Source: Dyadobacter psychrotolerans (lineage in GTDB: Bacteria > Bacteroidota > Bacteroidia > Cytophagales > Spirosomataceae). Taken from it: a stretch of DNA of 64,000 bases. Where the stretch lies: assembly GCF_004349265.1 (NCBI RefSeq), contig NZ_SMFL01000005.1, positions 434,301 through 498,300 on the forward strand. Direction: 5' to 3'. Each line of letters begins with the position of its first letter. Position 1 is the first letter of the stretch. A program made the translations under genes and the position numbers. Below are positions 1 through 6,864 of the stretch, piece by piece. Below the pieces are notes generated by a model. The model did not search any database. It was given only the letters and a program-made list of their open reading frames with translations, and was not told the DNA's origin.

Positions 1-141
1 ACCTACACGTGCATCAGACTCAATATCTCCTCCTGTATAATTGCTGACGTTAATACCCGCTTTGGGACCGAAACTAAACGACTGAGCCATCGAAAACGTG
101 CTGATGGCAACAAAAACCATGGTAACTAATAATTTTTTCAT
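1..141 (-). CDS. Outer-membrane beta-barrel protein, N-terminal part only
   Basis: Only the first 47 codons lie in the window; the gene runs off the left edge. The ATG is read on the minus strand at 141-139. The N-terminus starts MKKLLVTMVFVAIST, a basic-hydrophobic signal peptide ending near SMAQ, followed by SFSFGPKAGINVSNYTGGD. That opening (FGPKAGINVS, a first beta strand after the signal peptide) is typical of the small porin-like OMP_b-brl_2 family of Bacteroidota. The product would sit in the outer membrane. No specific function can be given. It belongs to the chromosomal flank outside the ICE. Confidence 0.75.
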   Translation of the reverse strand, partial: MKKLLVTMVFVAISTFSMAQSFSFGPKAGINVSNYTGGDIESDARVG

Positions 142-510
142 TTCATTAATGTTTAAAGTAATCAATGCAGACAAGTAGAAATCGTCTAACTGAATTCTTA
201 ATGCTACTAAGCTTCTTAATCCTGTTGGTGAATTTTCTGACTGATCCGTAAATAGAACTTATCCAATATCGTACCAACACCTGATTTCAGCATTCAAAAT
301 CAAATTGCTGATAAAATTAGACCAAGTGAGCAAAATGGTCCACTTTTTAAGGCGAACAGCTGTGCAGGTGACGGAATAAGTTAGTAAACGGCTGAAATAC
401 AGATCTTTGTTTGGGAAGATGTGTAGAATTTAGAGGAGAATTTTGCAAGTGTAAAGGCAGTATACGACATCTAAAAGGCTTATAATCAAAATTTTAATAA
501 TTACAGGGCG
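142..510. other. Divergent intergenic region
   Basis: This gap separates the minus-strand barrel gene from the plus-strand esterase, so it should hold two divergent promoters. It is AT-rich. I see no convincing full TTTG/TAnnTTTG pair, only weak partial matches, and no RNA gene or repeat. Confidence 0.5.
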
Positions 511-1320
511 ATGGGAATATTAAGAATAGTAAATAAAGGTGTTAAGATTACGACCCGGTTTATTTTGCTGGTCGTGTTGTCAGCTGGTGTGTCAATGGCC
601 CAGAATGCACCTGAAAAAATGGATCTTTATTTGCTGATTGGCCAATCGAACATGGCGGGAAGAGGTAAACTGTCAGAGACGACGCAACAAACAAATGAAA
701 ATATCTGGGTAATAAACGGCAAAAACGAGTGGGTTATGGCAAAAGATCCGCTGCATTACGATAAGCCTGCGGCGGTCGGGGTAGGACCCGGACTTTCCTT
801 TGCAAAAGCGATCTCCGAATATCATCCTGAAAAGAAAATCGGCCTTATTCCCTGCGCTGTTGGCGGAAGTGGGATTGATGATTGGGTAACAGGTAAAAAA
901 CATGATCAAACCGGAATTTTTTCCTACGATTCCATGCTGGCAAGAGTTAAGGAAGCGCAGAAACATGGAAAGATTAAAGGAATTATCTGGCATCAGGGCG
1001 AATCGGATAGCTCACCGGAAAAGAGCGCAGTCTACGAGCAGAAGTTGACCGCATTTTTTAAACTCTTAAGGAAGCAGACAGGAACCAAAAAGACGCCGCT
1101 CATTCTGGGGACCCTGGGTGATTTTTATGTGGCTAAAAGGCCGGATGCTTCAAAGGTGAACCAGATTATGCACGATTACGCATCTAAGCATAAACATGCT
1201 TACGTAGTCTCATCTTCGGGGCTTACCGATTTAGGAGACGGTACTCATTTTAATACACAGTCGGCTCAGGAGCTGGGAAAGCGTTATGGGGAAATGTTTT
1301 TAAAGGTTTCCGGAAAATAA
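511..1320 (+). CDS. Secreted SGNH-fold carbohydrate esterase (CE6 / sialate O-acetylesterase-like)
   Basis: The 269-residue protein has a signal peptide (residues 1-30, ending SMAQ), then block I GQSNMAG at 44-50 with the catalytic Ser46. Block III appears as HQGESD at 161-166 and the catalytic Asp/His pair as DGTH at 243-246. This set is diagnostic of the SASA/DUF303 family, whose members remove acetyl groups from sialic acids or plant polysaccharides such as acetyl-xylan. The protein is probably periplasmic or exported. The spacing and length fit a single-domain family member. The substrate cannot be told from sequence. It stands alone, upstream of the tRNA, and appears to be chromosomal rather than ICE cargo. 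Confidence 0.85.
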   Translation: MGILRIVNKGVKITTRFILLVVLSAGVSMAQNAPEKMDLYLLIGQSNMAGRGKLSETTQQTNENIWVINGKNEWVMAKDPLHYDKPAAVGVGPGLSFAKAISEYHPEKKIGLIPCAVGGSGIDDWVTGKKHDQTGIFSYDSMLARVKEAQKHGKIKGIIWHQGESDSSPEKSAVYEQKLTAFFKLLRKQTGTKKTPLILGTLGDFYVAKRPDASKVNQIMHDYASKHKHAYVVSSSGLTDLGDGTHFNTQSAQELGKRYGEMFLKVSGK

Positions 1321-1454
1321 GGTAGGCGCAATGTGATTGGTATTCAGGAGAATAAAAATTTTCAGAAAAATTAAAGTTTAATTAGTCGTACAATATTAAA
1401 AAATATCCTAAGTTTGCACCACGTTACACCATAACGATGGTCGCAGCGAAGTCT

Positions 1455-1528
1455 GGTTTGGTAGTTCAGTTGGTTAGAATACATGCCTGTCACGCATGGG
1501 GTCGCGGGTTCGAGTCCCGTCCAGACCG
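1455..1528 (+). tRNA. tRNA-Asp (GTC)
   Basis: A 74-base cloverleaf can be folded by eye. The acceptor stem is GGTTTGG/CCAGACC with one G-U pair, the D-arm starts GTTCAGTTGG, the anticodon stem-loop has GTC at 1489-1491, and the T-arm is GCGGG-TTCGAGT-CCCGT. The discriminator base is G1528. The 3' CCA is not encoded; the sequence continues with CA-CATTTT. The integrase gene follows downstream in the same orientation, so the 3' half of this gene is the likely integration target. Confidence 0.95.
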
Positions 1529-1530
1529 CA
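1501..1530 (+). other. Putative attachment site (att) of the ICE at the tRNA-Asp 3' end
   Basis: Tyrosine recombinases of this class commonly insert at the 3' end of a tRNA gene, using the T-arm/acceptor segment as the core and regenerating an intact tRNA. The integrase starts 249 bases downstream of base 1530. I infer that the core lies somewhere in 1501-1530. The matching direct repeat at the other end is not in the window, so the exact core cannot be fixed. Confidence 0.5.
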
Positions 1531-1552
1531 CATTTTTTTTGCAAAATTTAAG

Positions 1553-1590
1553 AAATCCTGTTAAAATTCAATTTTAACAGGATTTTTTTT
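1553..1590 (+). terminator. Rho-independent terminator after tRNA-Asp
   Basis: A perfect 16-bp inverted repeat occupies 1553-1568 and 1570-1585, with a one-base centre (so effectively a small loop). It is followed by a run of eight or more T. It sits 25 bases past the tRNA and should end the tRNA transcript. Confidence 0.85.
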
Positions 1591-1641
1591 GTGCTTTTGA
1601 TCTTCAAAATGTTCAAAATCGCTCAAAATTAAAAAGCGTCT

Positions 1642-1680
1642 TTCAGTGCGTCTTTTTATTTTTCAAAAAGACGCACTGAA
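1642..1680. repeat. Perfect 16-bp inverted repeat between att and integrase
   Basis: TTCAGTGCGTCTTTTT (1642-1657) is exactly mirrored by AAAAAGACGCACTGAA (1665-1680) across a 7-base loop. A partial extra copy of the motif, GCGTCTTT, precedes it at about 1636-1643. It may be a second terminator, or a recombinase/excisionase arm-binding site, because it lies in the att-to-int leader. Confidence 0.7.
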
Positions 1681-1779
1681 GTGCTTGTAATTAATTTTGA
1701 GTCAACCTGTTAAAGAGATTTACATCTTGCGTTTTTTGTGTAGCAATTCGACATTTGTTTAACCAAAACTTTTTATCAA

Positions 1780-2991
1780 ATGATCGAGAAGAGCTTCGGA
1801 TTGTTATTTTTTTTAAAACAATCCAAAAATCAGAAAAGTGAAAGCCGGTATGTTTTCCTTAGAATCACCGTAAATGGCAAATCCAAGGAAATTTCGACCA
1901 AAAAGCAATGGGAAATTAGCCGCTGGAGTAGTAATTCGGGGCGTGCTTTAGGAAACAAGGAAGACTCCCGAACCCTTAATGCTTATCTTGAATTGCTGAG
2001 TGCGCAGGTTTATTTTGCCAAACAAAAACTGACAGAATCAAAAAAAGAAATCACAGCAGAGGCCATTAAAGATTTTATTCAGGGTAAAGTAGAAGCCAAG
2101 AGAATGATCCTTGAAATTTTTCAGCGTCATAATGATCAAATGGAAGCGCTTGTCGGAAAAGAATTTGCTCCGGCGACTTTGACTAAATATAAAACTTGCC
2201 TGAGCCATACCCGTTCTTTCATTGAGACTAAATACGGGAAGAAAGATTTGGAGTTAGAGGATTTAAATTTTGAGTTCATTTCAGAATTTTCTTTTTGGCT
2301 AAAAACTGTACGTGGCTGTGGTCAAAACGCAACGGTAAAATACTTAACCAATTTTAAGAAAATTGTTATCCATTGTGTTAATAACGGATGGATTCCGCGA
2401 GATCCTTTTTCTGGATTCAAGCTTTCAAAAAAGGAAGTGGAGAGGGATATATTGTACAAAGATGAACTTCAGGCGATTGCCGATAAGGAACTAGCTATTG
2501 AAAGACTTGCACAGGTAAGGGATATTTTTCTTTTCTCCTGCTACACTGGTCTGGCATATATTGATGTTAAGCAGCTCAAACGTTCAAACCTGTTAATGGG
2601 GATCGATAGTGAACCATGGCTTATGACCAGTCGAGAGAAAACAGATTCCTCTATCCGGATACCTTTGCTTCCAAAGGCCAAGGAAATTATCAATTTTTAT
2701 GAAAAGCATCCTTCATGTGTGAAGTCGGGAACGGTTTTGCCAGTACTAAGTAATCAAAAGATGAATGCATATCTAAAAGAGATAGCTGATTTATGCGGCA
2801 TTACAAAAAAACTGACCTTTCATGTAGCCCGCCATACGTTCGCTACCACCATAACGCTGACCAATGGGGTGCCTTTTGAAACGGTTTCTAAAATGCTTGG
2901 TCATAAATCGTTAAAGCAAACTCAGCACTACGCAAAGATTGTGGATTTGAAAGTAAGTGAGGATATGAAAATGTTAAGAACCAAACTTTAA
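1780..2991 (+). CDS. ICE integrase, tyrosine recombinase (IntDOT-like)
   Basis: This 403-residue protein catalyses site-specific integration and excision of the element. It has an N-terminal arm-DNA-binding domain (about 1-100), a SAM-like core-binding domain (about 105-210) and a C-terminal catalytic domain. Catalytic residues that can be seen are His348 and Arg351 (HVARHT), His375 (LGHKS) and nucleophile Tyr384 (QHYAKI). The first conserved arginine, normally in a GLRxxD-type motif, is replaced: the motif reads GLAYIDV with Ala259. Loss of Arg I is known for Bacteroidetes ICE integrases such as IntDOT, which has a Ser there. Its place beside tRNA-Asp marks the left end of the ICE. The ATG at 1780 gives the usual family length. 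Confidence 0.95.
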   Translation: MIEKSFGLLFFLKQSKNQKSESRYVFLRITVNGKSKEISTKKQWEISRWSSNSGRALGNKEDSRTLNAYLELLSAQVYFAKQKLTESKKEITAEAIKDFIQGKVEAKRMILEIFQRHNDQMEALVGKEFAPATLTKYKTCLSHTRSFIETKYGKKDLELEDLNFEFISEFSFWLKTVRGCGQNATVKYLTNFKKIVIHCVNNGWIPRDPFSGFKLSKKEVERDILYKDELQAIADKELAIERLAQVRDIFLFSCYTGLAYIDVKQLKRSNLLMGIDSEPWLMTSREKTDSSIRIPLLPKAKEIINFYEKHPSCVKSGTVLPVLSNQKMNAYLKEIADLCGITKKLTFHVARHTFATTITLTNGVPFETVSKMLGHKSLKQTQHYAKIVDLKVSEDMKMLRTKL

Positions 2992-3005
2992 ATGCTATGT
3001 AATTC

Positions 3006-3042
3006 AGAGGCCTGGTCAAACTCCCAGTTTGGTTAGGCCTCT
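3006..3042. terminator. Hairpin terminator after the integrase
   Basis: AGAGGCCT (3006-3013) pairs with AGGCCTCT (3035-3042), and inside it CAAACT pairs with AGTTTG around a CCC loop. It begins 14 bases after the integrase stop codon. No strong T-run follows. Confidence 0.65.
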
Positions 3043-3102
3043 AACTGTATTTACGATTTATGTAGAAGCGGATTCTTATTTATAAGACTTTTTTAAAACT
3101 GA

Positions 3103-3597
3103 ATGAGTTTACAGAAATATCAAACAACGTGGGTAAATCCCAAAGAATATGTCGGCTATTTTACCTTTGTTGATATTCTTGATTCATGTAAATTTTACAG
3201 TATTGGTAAGAATGGAGAATTCGAGCTTCGACTGCTGATAACCAGGCTGAAAGGGGATACAGATGAGAATGTCTTTAATTTAGGCTTCGGTGTTTGGGAT
3301 AGACAGCGAAAGATCGTGGATGATACGATTGAAACTAGAAATAATGATATGCAGCAAATTTTAGCTACTGTGGCCGACAAAGCGATTGAATTTTTACGAA
3401 AATATCCTCTTGCAGCTTTATACGCTGAGGGAAGCACAGTTGTTCGAACCCGGCTATATCAAAGAGAAATCGCTAAAATTATCGATGACATTCCGATTGA
3501 ATTACGAATCGACGGTTTGATCCGTAAAGACGACGTAGGTTTCATCCCATTTCGAAAGGGAATAAATTACGATGCGTTTTTGTTATCCATTAAATGA
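3103..3597 (+). CDS. DUF6934-like protein
   Basis: The 164-residue soluble protein has no signal peptide. Sequence features recall the DUF6934 family, a small uncharacterised Bacteroidota group: a central LGFGVWD-like strand, N-D-x2-Q-I-L-A-T-V helix (about residues 80-90), then A-E-G-S-T-V-V-R-T-R-L-Y-Q and a C-terminal tail. The family assignment is from memory of these motifs, not a search. It is followed 31 bases later by a 52-residue gene on the same strand, and such two-gene arrangements are common for this family. The biochemical role is unknown. Confidence 0.6.
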   Translation: MSLQKYQTTWVNPKEYVGYFTFVDILDSCKFYSIGKNGEFELRLLITRLKGDTDENVFNLGFGVWDRQRKIVDDTIETRNNDMQQILATVADKAIEFLRKYPLAALYAEGSTVVRTRLYQREIAKIIDDIPIELRIDGLIRKDDVGFIPFRKGINYDAFLLSIK

Positions 3598-3628
3598 TTT
3601 ATAAATTTGGTTATAATAACACTGCAAT

Positions 3629-3787
3629 ATGGGCGCTACCTCGGTAAAATATAAAAAGAAAGTTGCTGCAAAAGAAACTACGGCAGAAGTGCTTGCTATT
3701 GATTATATGAAAAGTAATATTGTCCAAAAAACAATAAAAATGGCTGCTACCTTGAAAAAATATCCGAGGCCGAAAAATAATAGCTAG
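3629..3787 (+). CDS. Small 52-residue Lys/Ala/Thr-rich protein, partner of the DUF6934-like gene
   Basis: The ORF starts ATGGGCGCTACC and encodes 52 residues ending PRPKNNS. It is strongly basic (about 12 Lys/Arg) with a short predicted helix (TTAEVLAIDYMKSNIVQKTIKMAATLK). It lies 31 bases after the DUF6934-like gene, so the two are likely co-transcribed. No known domain is recognised. A small basic protein next to a larger soluble one would fit a toxin-antitoxin-like or regulatory pair, but that is only a suggestion. Confidence 0.55.
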   Translation: MGATSVKYKKKVAAKETTAEVLAIDYMKSNIVQKTIKMAATLKKYPRPKNNS

Positions 3788-4226
3788 CAGAAAGATTTCG
3801 GTTTCCGACAGGGAATCAATATTAGATCGATTTTAACCTTATAAAAGCAAAACTTAAATATGAATTGTAAGGTCGATTGCTACTTCTAAAGTATGACCTT
3901 AGATAGAGGGAATTTTATATTTGATTAGAAAGCTCTGTTAAATAAAATTTAGCAGGGCTTTTTGATTAAGTGTGTACCCAGAAATTTAAAAATTGAGCGA
4001 TTTAGGTTATCTCTGATTCCGTGAAGTGATATTTTTAATTAAAGGCCTAAAACTAATTTTTGAAAATGGCTTATGAGACGACCGTACCTCGGCTTGTTAT
4101 TAGCTTATCTATTTTTCTATCCGCTTTGTAAATGGAATTACAGGAGATCGATTACAGGCCAATTTGAAACAATCCGGAATGTAATGTAGATTTGATTCCA
4201 ACAGAAACTAAATTTTTTAATATCAA
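3788..4226. other. AT-rich gap with one terminator
   Basis: No gene is supported here. The only clear structure is the hairpin at 3929-3963. The last 30 bases before 4227 would carry the promoter and leader of the HEPN-like gene. Confidence 0.5.
3929..3963 (+). terminator. Rho-independent terminator
   Basis: AAAGCTCTGTTAAAT (3929-3943) pairs with ATTTAGCAGGGCTTT (3948-3962), allowing two G-U pairs, and a short T-run follows. It probably ends the 3103-3787 transcript. Confidence 0.7.
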
Positions 4227-4775
4227 ATGCTCTCAGAAGATCAACAGGATTTTTATCTCAGGTGGCTTGAGAAGGCCGACAATATTGTAAGCGAGGATAT
4301 AGCCAGCCTTATTGATAAGTATGTAACCTTATTTACCACCTACAACTTTCTTTATAACATTGTTCCGATAAAAAAAGCTCAGGATACTGGCAATGTAAGA
4401 GAACAGGTCGGTGACAGAGCTGGAGCCACTACTTTTACGATTGACTTTCTTGGCGCTACTGCTATTTCTCATTTTTTAACACAAGAGGCACTTGACAATC
4501 AAATTGACAGCTTACGCCTGGCGATGCCTGATTTTAATATTGATTTGAATAAAGGAATCCCTCAACCCAGGCGTGACCAACAACTTATTAATGGCTTACA
4601 ATCAGCAGTCCCTGGCACGAAGATCCTTGCATTGATGAAAACACTCTATTCAATCCGATGCAATATTGTTCATGGAGAAAAAGCACTACATCAATATCAA
4701 GAGATGCTGTTGCTGCCGGCAATTCAGTTGCTAAGAGCAATAGTTGTGTATGTACATAGTAGGGTTGATACCTAA
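4227..4775 (+). CDS. HEPN-like protein of unknown function
   Basis: The 182-residue, mostly helical soluble protein ends in a segment YSIRCNIVHGEK (residues 141-152). This contains R144-x4-H149 followed by Gly, the RxxxxH signature of HEPN domains, many of which are metal-independent ribonucleases in defence or toxin-antitoxin systems. The preceding helices (about 20-50 and 130-145) and the following amphipathic helix fit a HEPN four-helix bundle of the Apea-like type. There is no adjacent nucleotidyltransferase antitoxin; it stands alone between a terminator and the metal operon. A role in RNA cleavage is inference from the motif only. Confidence 0.55.
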   Translation: MLSEDQQDFYLRWLEKADNIVSEDIASLIDKYVTLFTTYNFLYNIVPIKKAQDTGNVREQVGDRAGATTFTIDFLGATAISHFLTQEALDNQIDSLRLAMPDFNIDLNKGIPQPRRDQQLINGLQSAVPGTKILALMKTLYSIRCNIVHGEKALHQYQEMLLLPAIQLLRAIVVYVHSRVDT

Positions 4776-4800
4776 GCTAAGTAGCTTCCTCTCCAGGATA

Positions 4801-4944
4801 TTATAAGTTAACTTCGTTATCCTCGTAATAAAAGCCTTTACAGTCGTGACAGATGGTAACGTTTAAGTAGTTGCCCTATTTCAGATCGCTATATTCGACC
4901 CAATTTTCGCAACTCTCGCACATTCCCCATTGGTCTTCGCTCCA
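4801..4944 (-). pseudogene. Degenerate small zinc-ribbon-like gene
   Basis: One minus-strand frame reads WSEDQWGMCESCENWVEYSD then L-K, an in-frame TAG at 4878-4876, then GNYLNVTICHDCKGFYYED and a final TAA at 4803-4801. The paired C-x2-C motifs and the conserved-looking Trp/Asp residues suggest a small zinc-ribbon protein. There is no ATG in this frame upstream and a stop codon interrupts it, so it looks like a decayed remnant. The rest of 4776-5118 holds only the terminator at 5076-5109. Confidence 0.35.
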
Positions 4945-5075
4945 TGGTCTCTGGACACTAATCAAGAAAATGTGGCTGTCCGAAATGCTTCATAGCGTAC
5001 CTTTCAGAATTATGTTGCACGATTTGTTGATAAATAGTTTGCCAGTATCTGATTATAATTGGCATGTAAGATATG

Positions 5076-5109
5076 TAAAGGAGCAGTTCCGCCTTAGGAT
5101 GCTCCTTTA
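5076..5109. terminator. Terminator of the metal-efflux operon
   Basis: TAAAGGAGCA (5076-5085) pairs with TGCTCCTTTA (5100-5109) around a 14-base loop. It lies 10 bases past the stop of the last gene of the minus-strand operon. Confidence 0.75.
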
Positions 5110-5118
5110 TTTTTGAAG

Positions 5119-5760
5119 TCATTCCTTCGAATCAAGCTTATATTCTCCCCTGATCCGCAAACTAACAACAACTTCCTTATCCGTCTTATTTTTAAAATAC
5201 CAGCCGTGACGTCCTTCAAACGGAGCCAGGAAAGTCCCGATCATATTGCCCGAATAGGCCGATGTGTAACTTTCAAAGAATTCATCTTTTCCAGGATTTG
5301 CCTGTTTAGGCTCTCCGTGAAAATCGAAGTAAAGCACCCCTTTATTAGTAACCCATTCGTATTTTACTTGCCCGTATTTCAAAACATTTATTTTGTATTC
5401 AAGCCCTTTTCCTGCCGGCACCCGGATCGTAACACTGTCCTGACGCAGTTCAAACTGCTTTGCAGGGGCGGGGTTATCTACTTCCCTCGGTATAGGAACA
5501 TCTGGTCCTGATCCTAGTTCTTCAAGTTTTAGCGGTGGATAGGATTTCGGCCCGTCTGTTTCAATGGTTGCAATACCGACCGGCGAGTCCGGCAGATAAA
5601 GGCGACTGAATCCGAGTGATTTGCCCGTTCCCAATGGATCAATTCCATATTCAGCGGGTAGGACCGCAGTTACAAAAAGTACACTTCCCAGCACCAGGGC
5701 AAAGACAGTCGCCTTTACAATTTGTTTAGTTTCTAAAAGAGGTGGATTGATATCTGTCAT
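5119..5760 (-). CDS. Single-pass membrane-anchor protein of the HupE cassette
   Basis: The 213-residue protein has one transmembrane helix near the N-terminus (about 15-35, TVFALVLGSVLFVTAVL). A C-terminal extracytoplasmic beta-rich domain of about 170 residues follows. Proteins like this are annotated as transmembrane anchor protein and found next to HupE/UreJ genes in metal-resistance loci; the match is by architecture and context. It is the last gene of a seven-gene minus-strand operon, 11 bases after hupE. It may help HupE handle metal at the membrane, but no catalytic or clear metal-binding motif is seen. Confidence 0.6.
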   Translation of the reverse strand: MTDINPPLLETKQIVKATVFALVLGSVLFVTAVLPAEYGIDPLGTGKSLGFSRLYLPDSPVGIATIETDGPKSYPPLKLEELGSGPDVPIPREVDNPAPAKQFELRQDSVTIRVPAGKGLEYKINVLKYGQVKYEWVTNKGVLYFDFHGEPKQANPGKDEFFESYTSAYSGNMIGTFLAPFEGRHGWYFKNKTDKEVVVSLRIRGEYKLDSKE

Positions 5761-5771
5761 GTTCTTTATTT

Positions 5772-6461
5772 TTATTGAGTGAAATAACCTGTTAACTGAT
5801 AGCCGATCAAAAGAAAGCCGGCCGCCATTAGTAGCGTATTAGCTAAAGTGGAGAACCGTTTGAAGCTCTCACTGTAACGCCAGGCGCTAATAATAAGCAG
5901 AACCAAAATCAAAGCCAGAAATTGACCGATTTCAACGCCGATGTTAAAACCGATCAGGTTGGTTAGAAGTCCCTCCTTTGCAAATTTGAAATCCTGTAAC
6001 TTGCTGGCTAAACCGAACCCGTGAAATAGGCCGAAGACGAGCACCGTAGCTTTTGTATTTGGCTGGAACCCGAATAATTTCTGAAAACCACCCAGGTTGT
6101 CAAAGCCCTTATAGACAATCGAAAAGGCAATGATGGCATCGATCAGGTAGGCATTGATTGAAATGTTTGCCAGCACACCAAGCAGCAGCGTCAGGCTGTG
6201 TCCGATCGTAAAGAAACTGACATAGATCAGAATGTCCTTGGGCTTGTAAAGAAAGAATATTACCCCAACCAGAAACAAAATATGGTCGTAACCGGTAATC
6301 ATGTGCTTAGCGCCGATATACAGAAAGGGTACGAATGCGGCACCTTCGTTGCCAATTAAAAAAGATCTGGTTTTATCATCCACACCATGCGCTAATGCGC
6401 TGCCGACCGCTATGCTTAGCAGTAAGGATAGACTAAAAAATAACTGTTTTTTGTAATTCAT
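5772..6461 (-). CDS. HupE/UreJ-family metal permease
   Basis: The 229-residue protein has a cleavable signal (about 1-24, ending SALAHG) and six or seven transmembrane helices. Family motifs are visible: a His-Gly near the mature N-terminus and GYDHILFLVGV (about residues 58-68), then GHSLTLLLG and HGFGLASKLQ in later helices. The conserved H and D residues in helices match the nickel/cobalt-permease-like HupE/UreJ fold. Family members transport or help insert Ni or Co. Here it sits in an efflux operon, so it may move these ions in detoxification rather than supply a hydrogenase; no hydrogenase or urease genes are nearby. Confidence 0.8.
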   Translation of the reverse strand: MNYKKQLFFSLSLLLSIAVGSALAHGVDDKTRSFLIGNEGAAFVPFLYIGAKHMITGYDHILFLVGVIFFLYKPKDILIYVSFFTIGHSLTLLLGVLANISINAYLIDAIIAFSIVYKGFDNLGGFQKLFGFQPNTKATVLVFGLFHGFGLASKLQDFKFAKEGLLTNLIGFNIGVEIGQFLALILVLLIISAWRYSESFKRFSTLANTLLMAAGFLLIGYQLTGYFTQ

Positions 6462-6559
6462 AAATTGGACGGAGATTTAATGAGACCCGGATTAACATGA
6501 TTTTGTCAAGCAGTTAATCCGGGGGAATGCTTCATGAAAAATGAGTGGGTTCGAATCTA

Positions 6560-6796
6560 TTAGGGTCTGTCGTGACTGTGGCCATGGGCCGTTGTATCTG
6601 TCTGAGATTTATCATGACTGTGACCATGTTCGATAGAATCGTGATTGGTCGAGTCGGCAGAAATTAACTTAGTCGAATCTGTGTGGTTCGCATGCTCGCG
6701 ACCATCGCCGTGGGTGTGTGTGCCTTTTTCAGATTTGCTTGAGCAGGCTGTTAAAATACCAAAAGACAGCATTGAAATAAAAAGCATTCGTTTCAT
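6560..6796 (-). CDS. Small histidine-rich lipoprotein
   Basis: The 78-residue protein has a lipoprotein signal (lipobox LTAC, Cys at about residue 18). The mature part is extremely rich in His and Asp and contains repeated THTHGDG, ADSTNHDS, HGHSHD units. It has about 15 histidines in 60 residues. It is probably anchored on the periplasmic side and binds transition metals such as Ni, Co, Zn or Cu. It lies between the MFS exporter and HupE in the operon and would buffer or hand over metal there. It matches no named family I recognise. Confidence 0.75.
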   Translation of the reverse strand: MKRMLFISMLSFGILTACSSKSEKGTHTHGDGREHANHTDSTKLISADSTNHDSIEHGHSHDKSQTDTTAHGHSHDRP

Positions 6797-6864
6797 AAAA
6801 ATTGAGATTAGATGAGAAATTAGTAAGACTGTTTGATACGATTTTGATTGAAATAAGCTATGAG

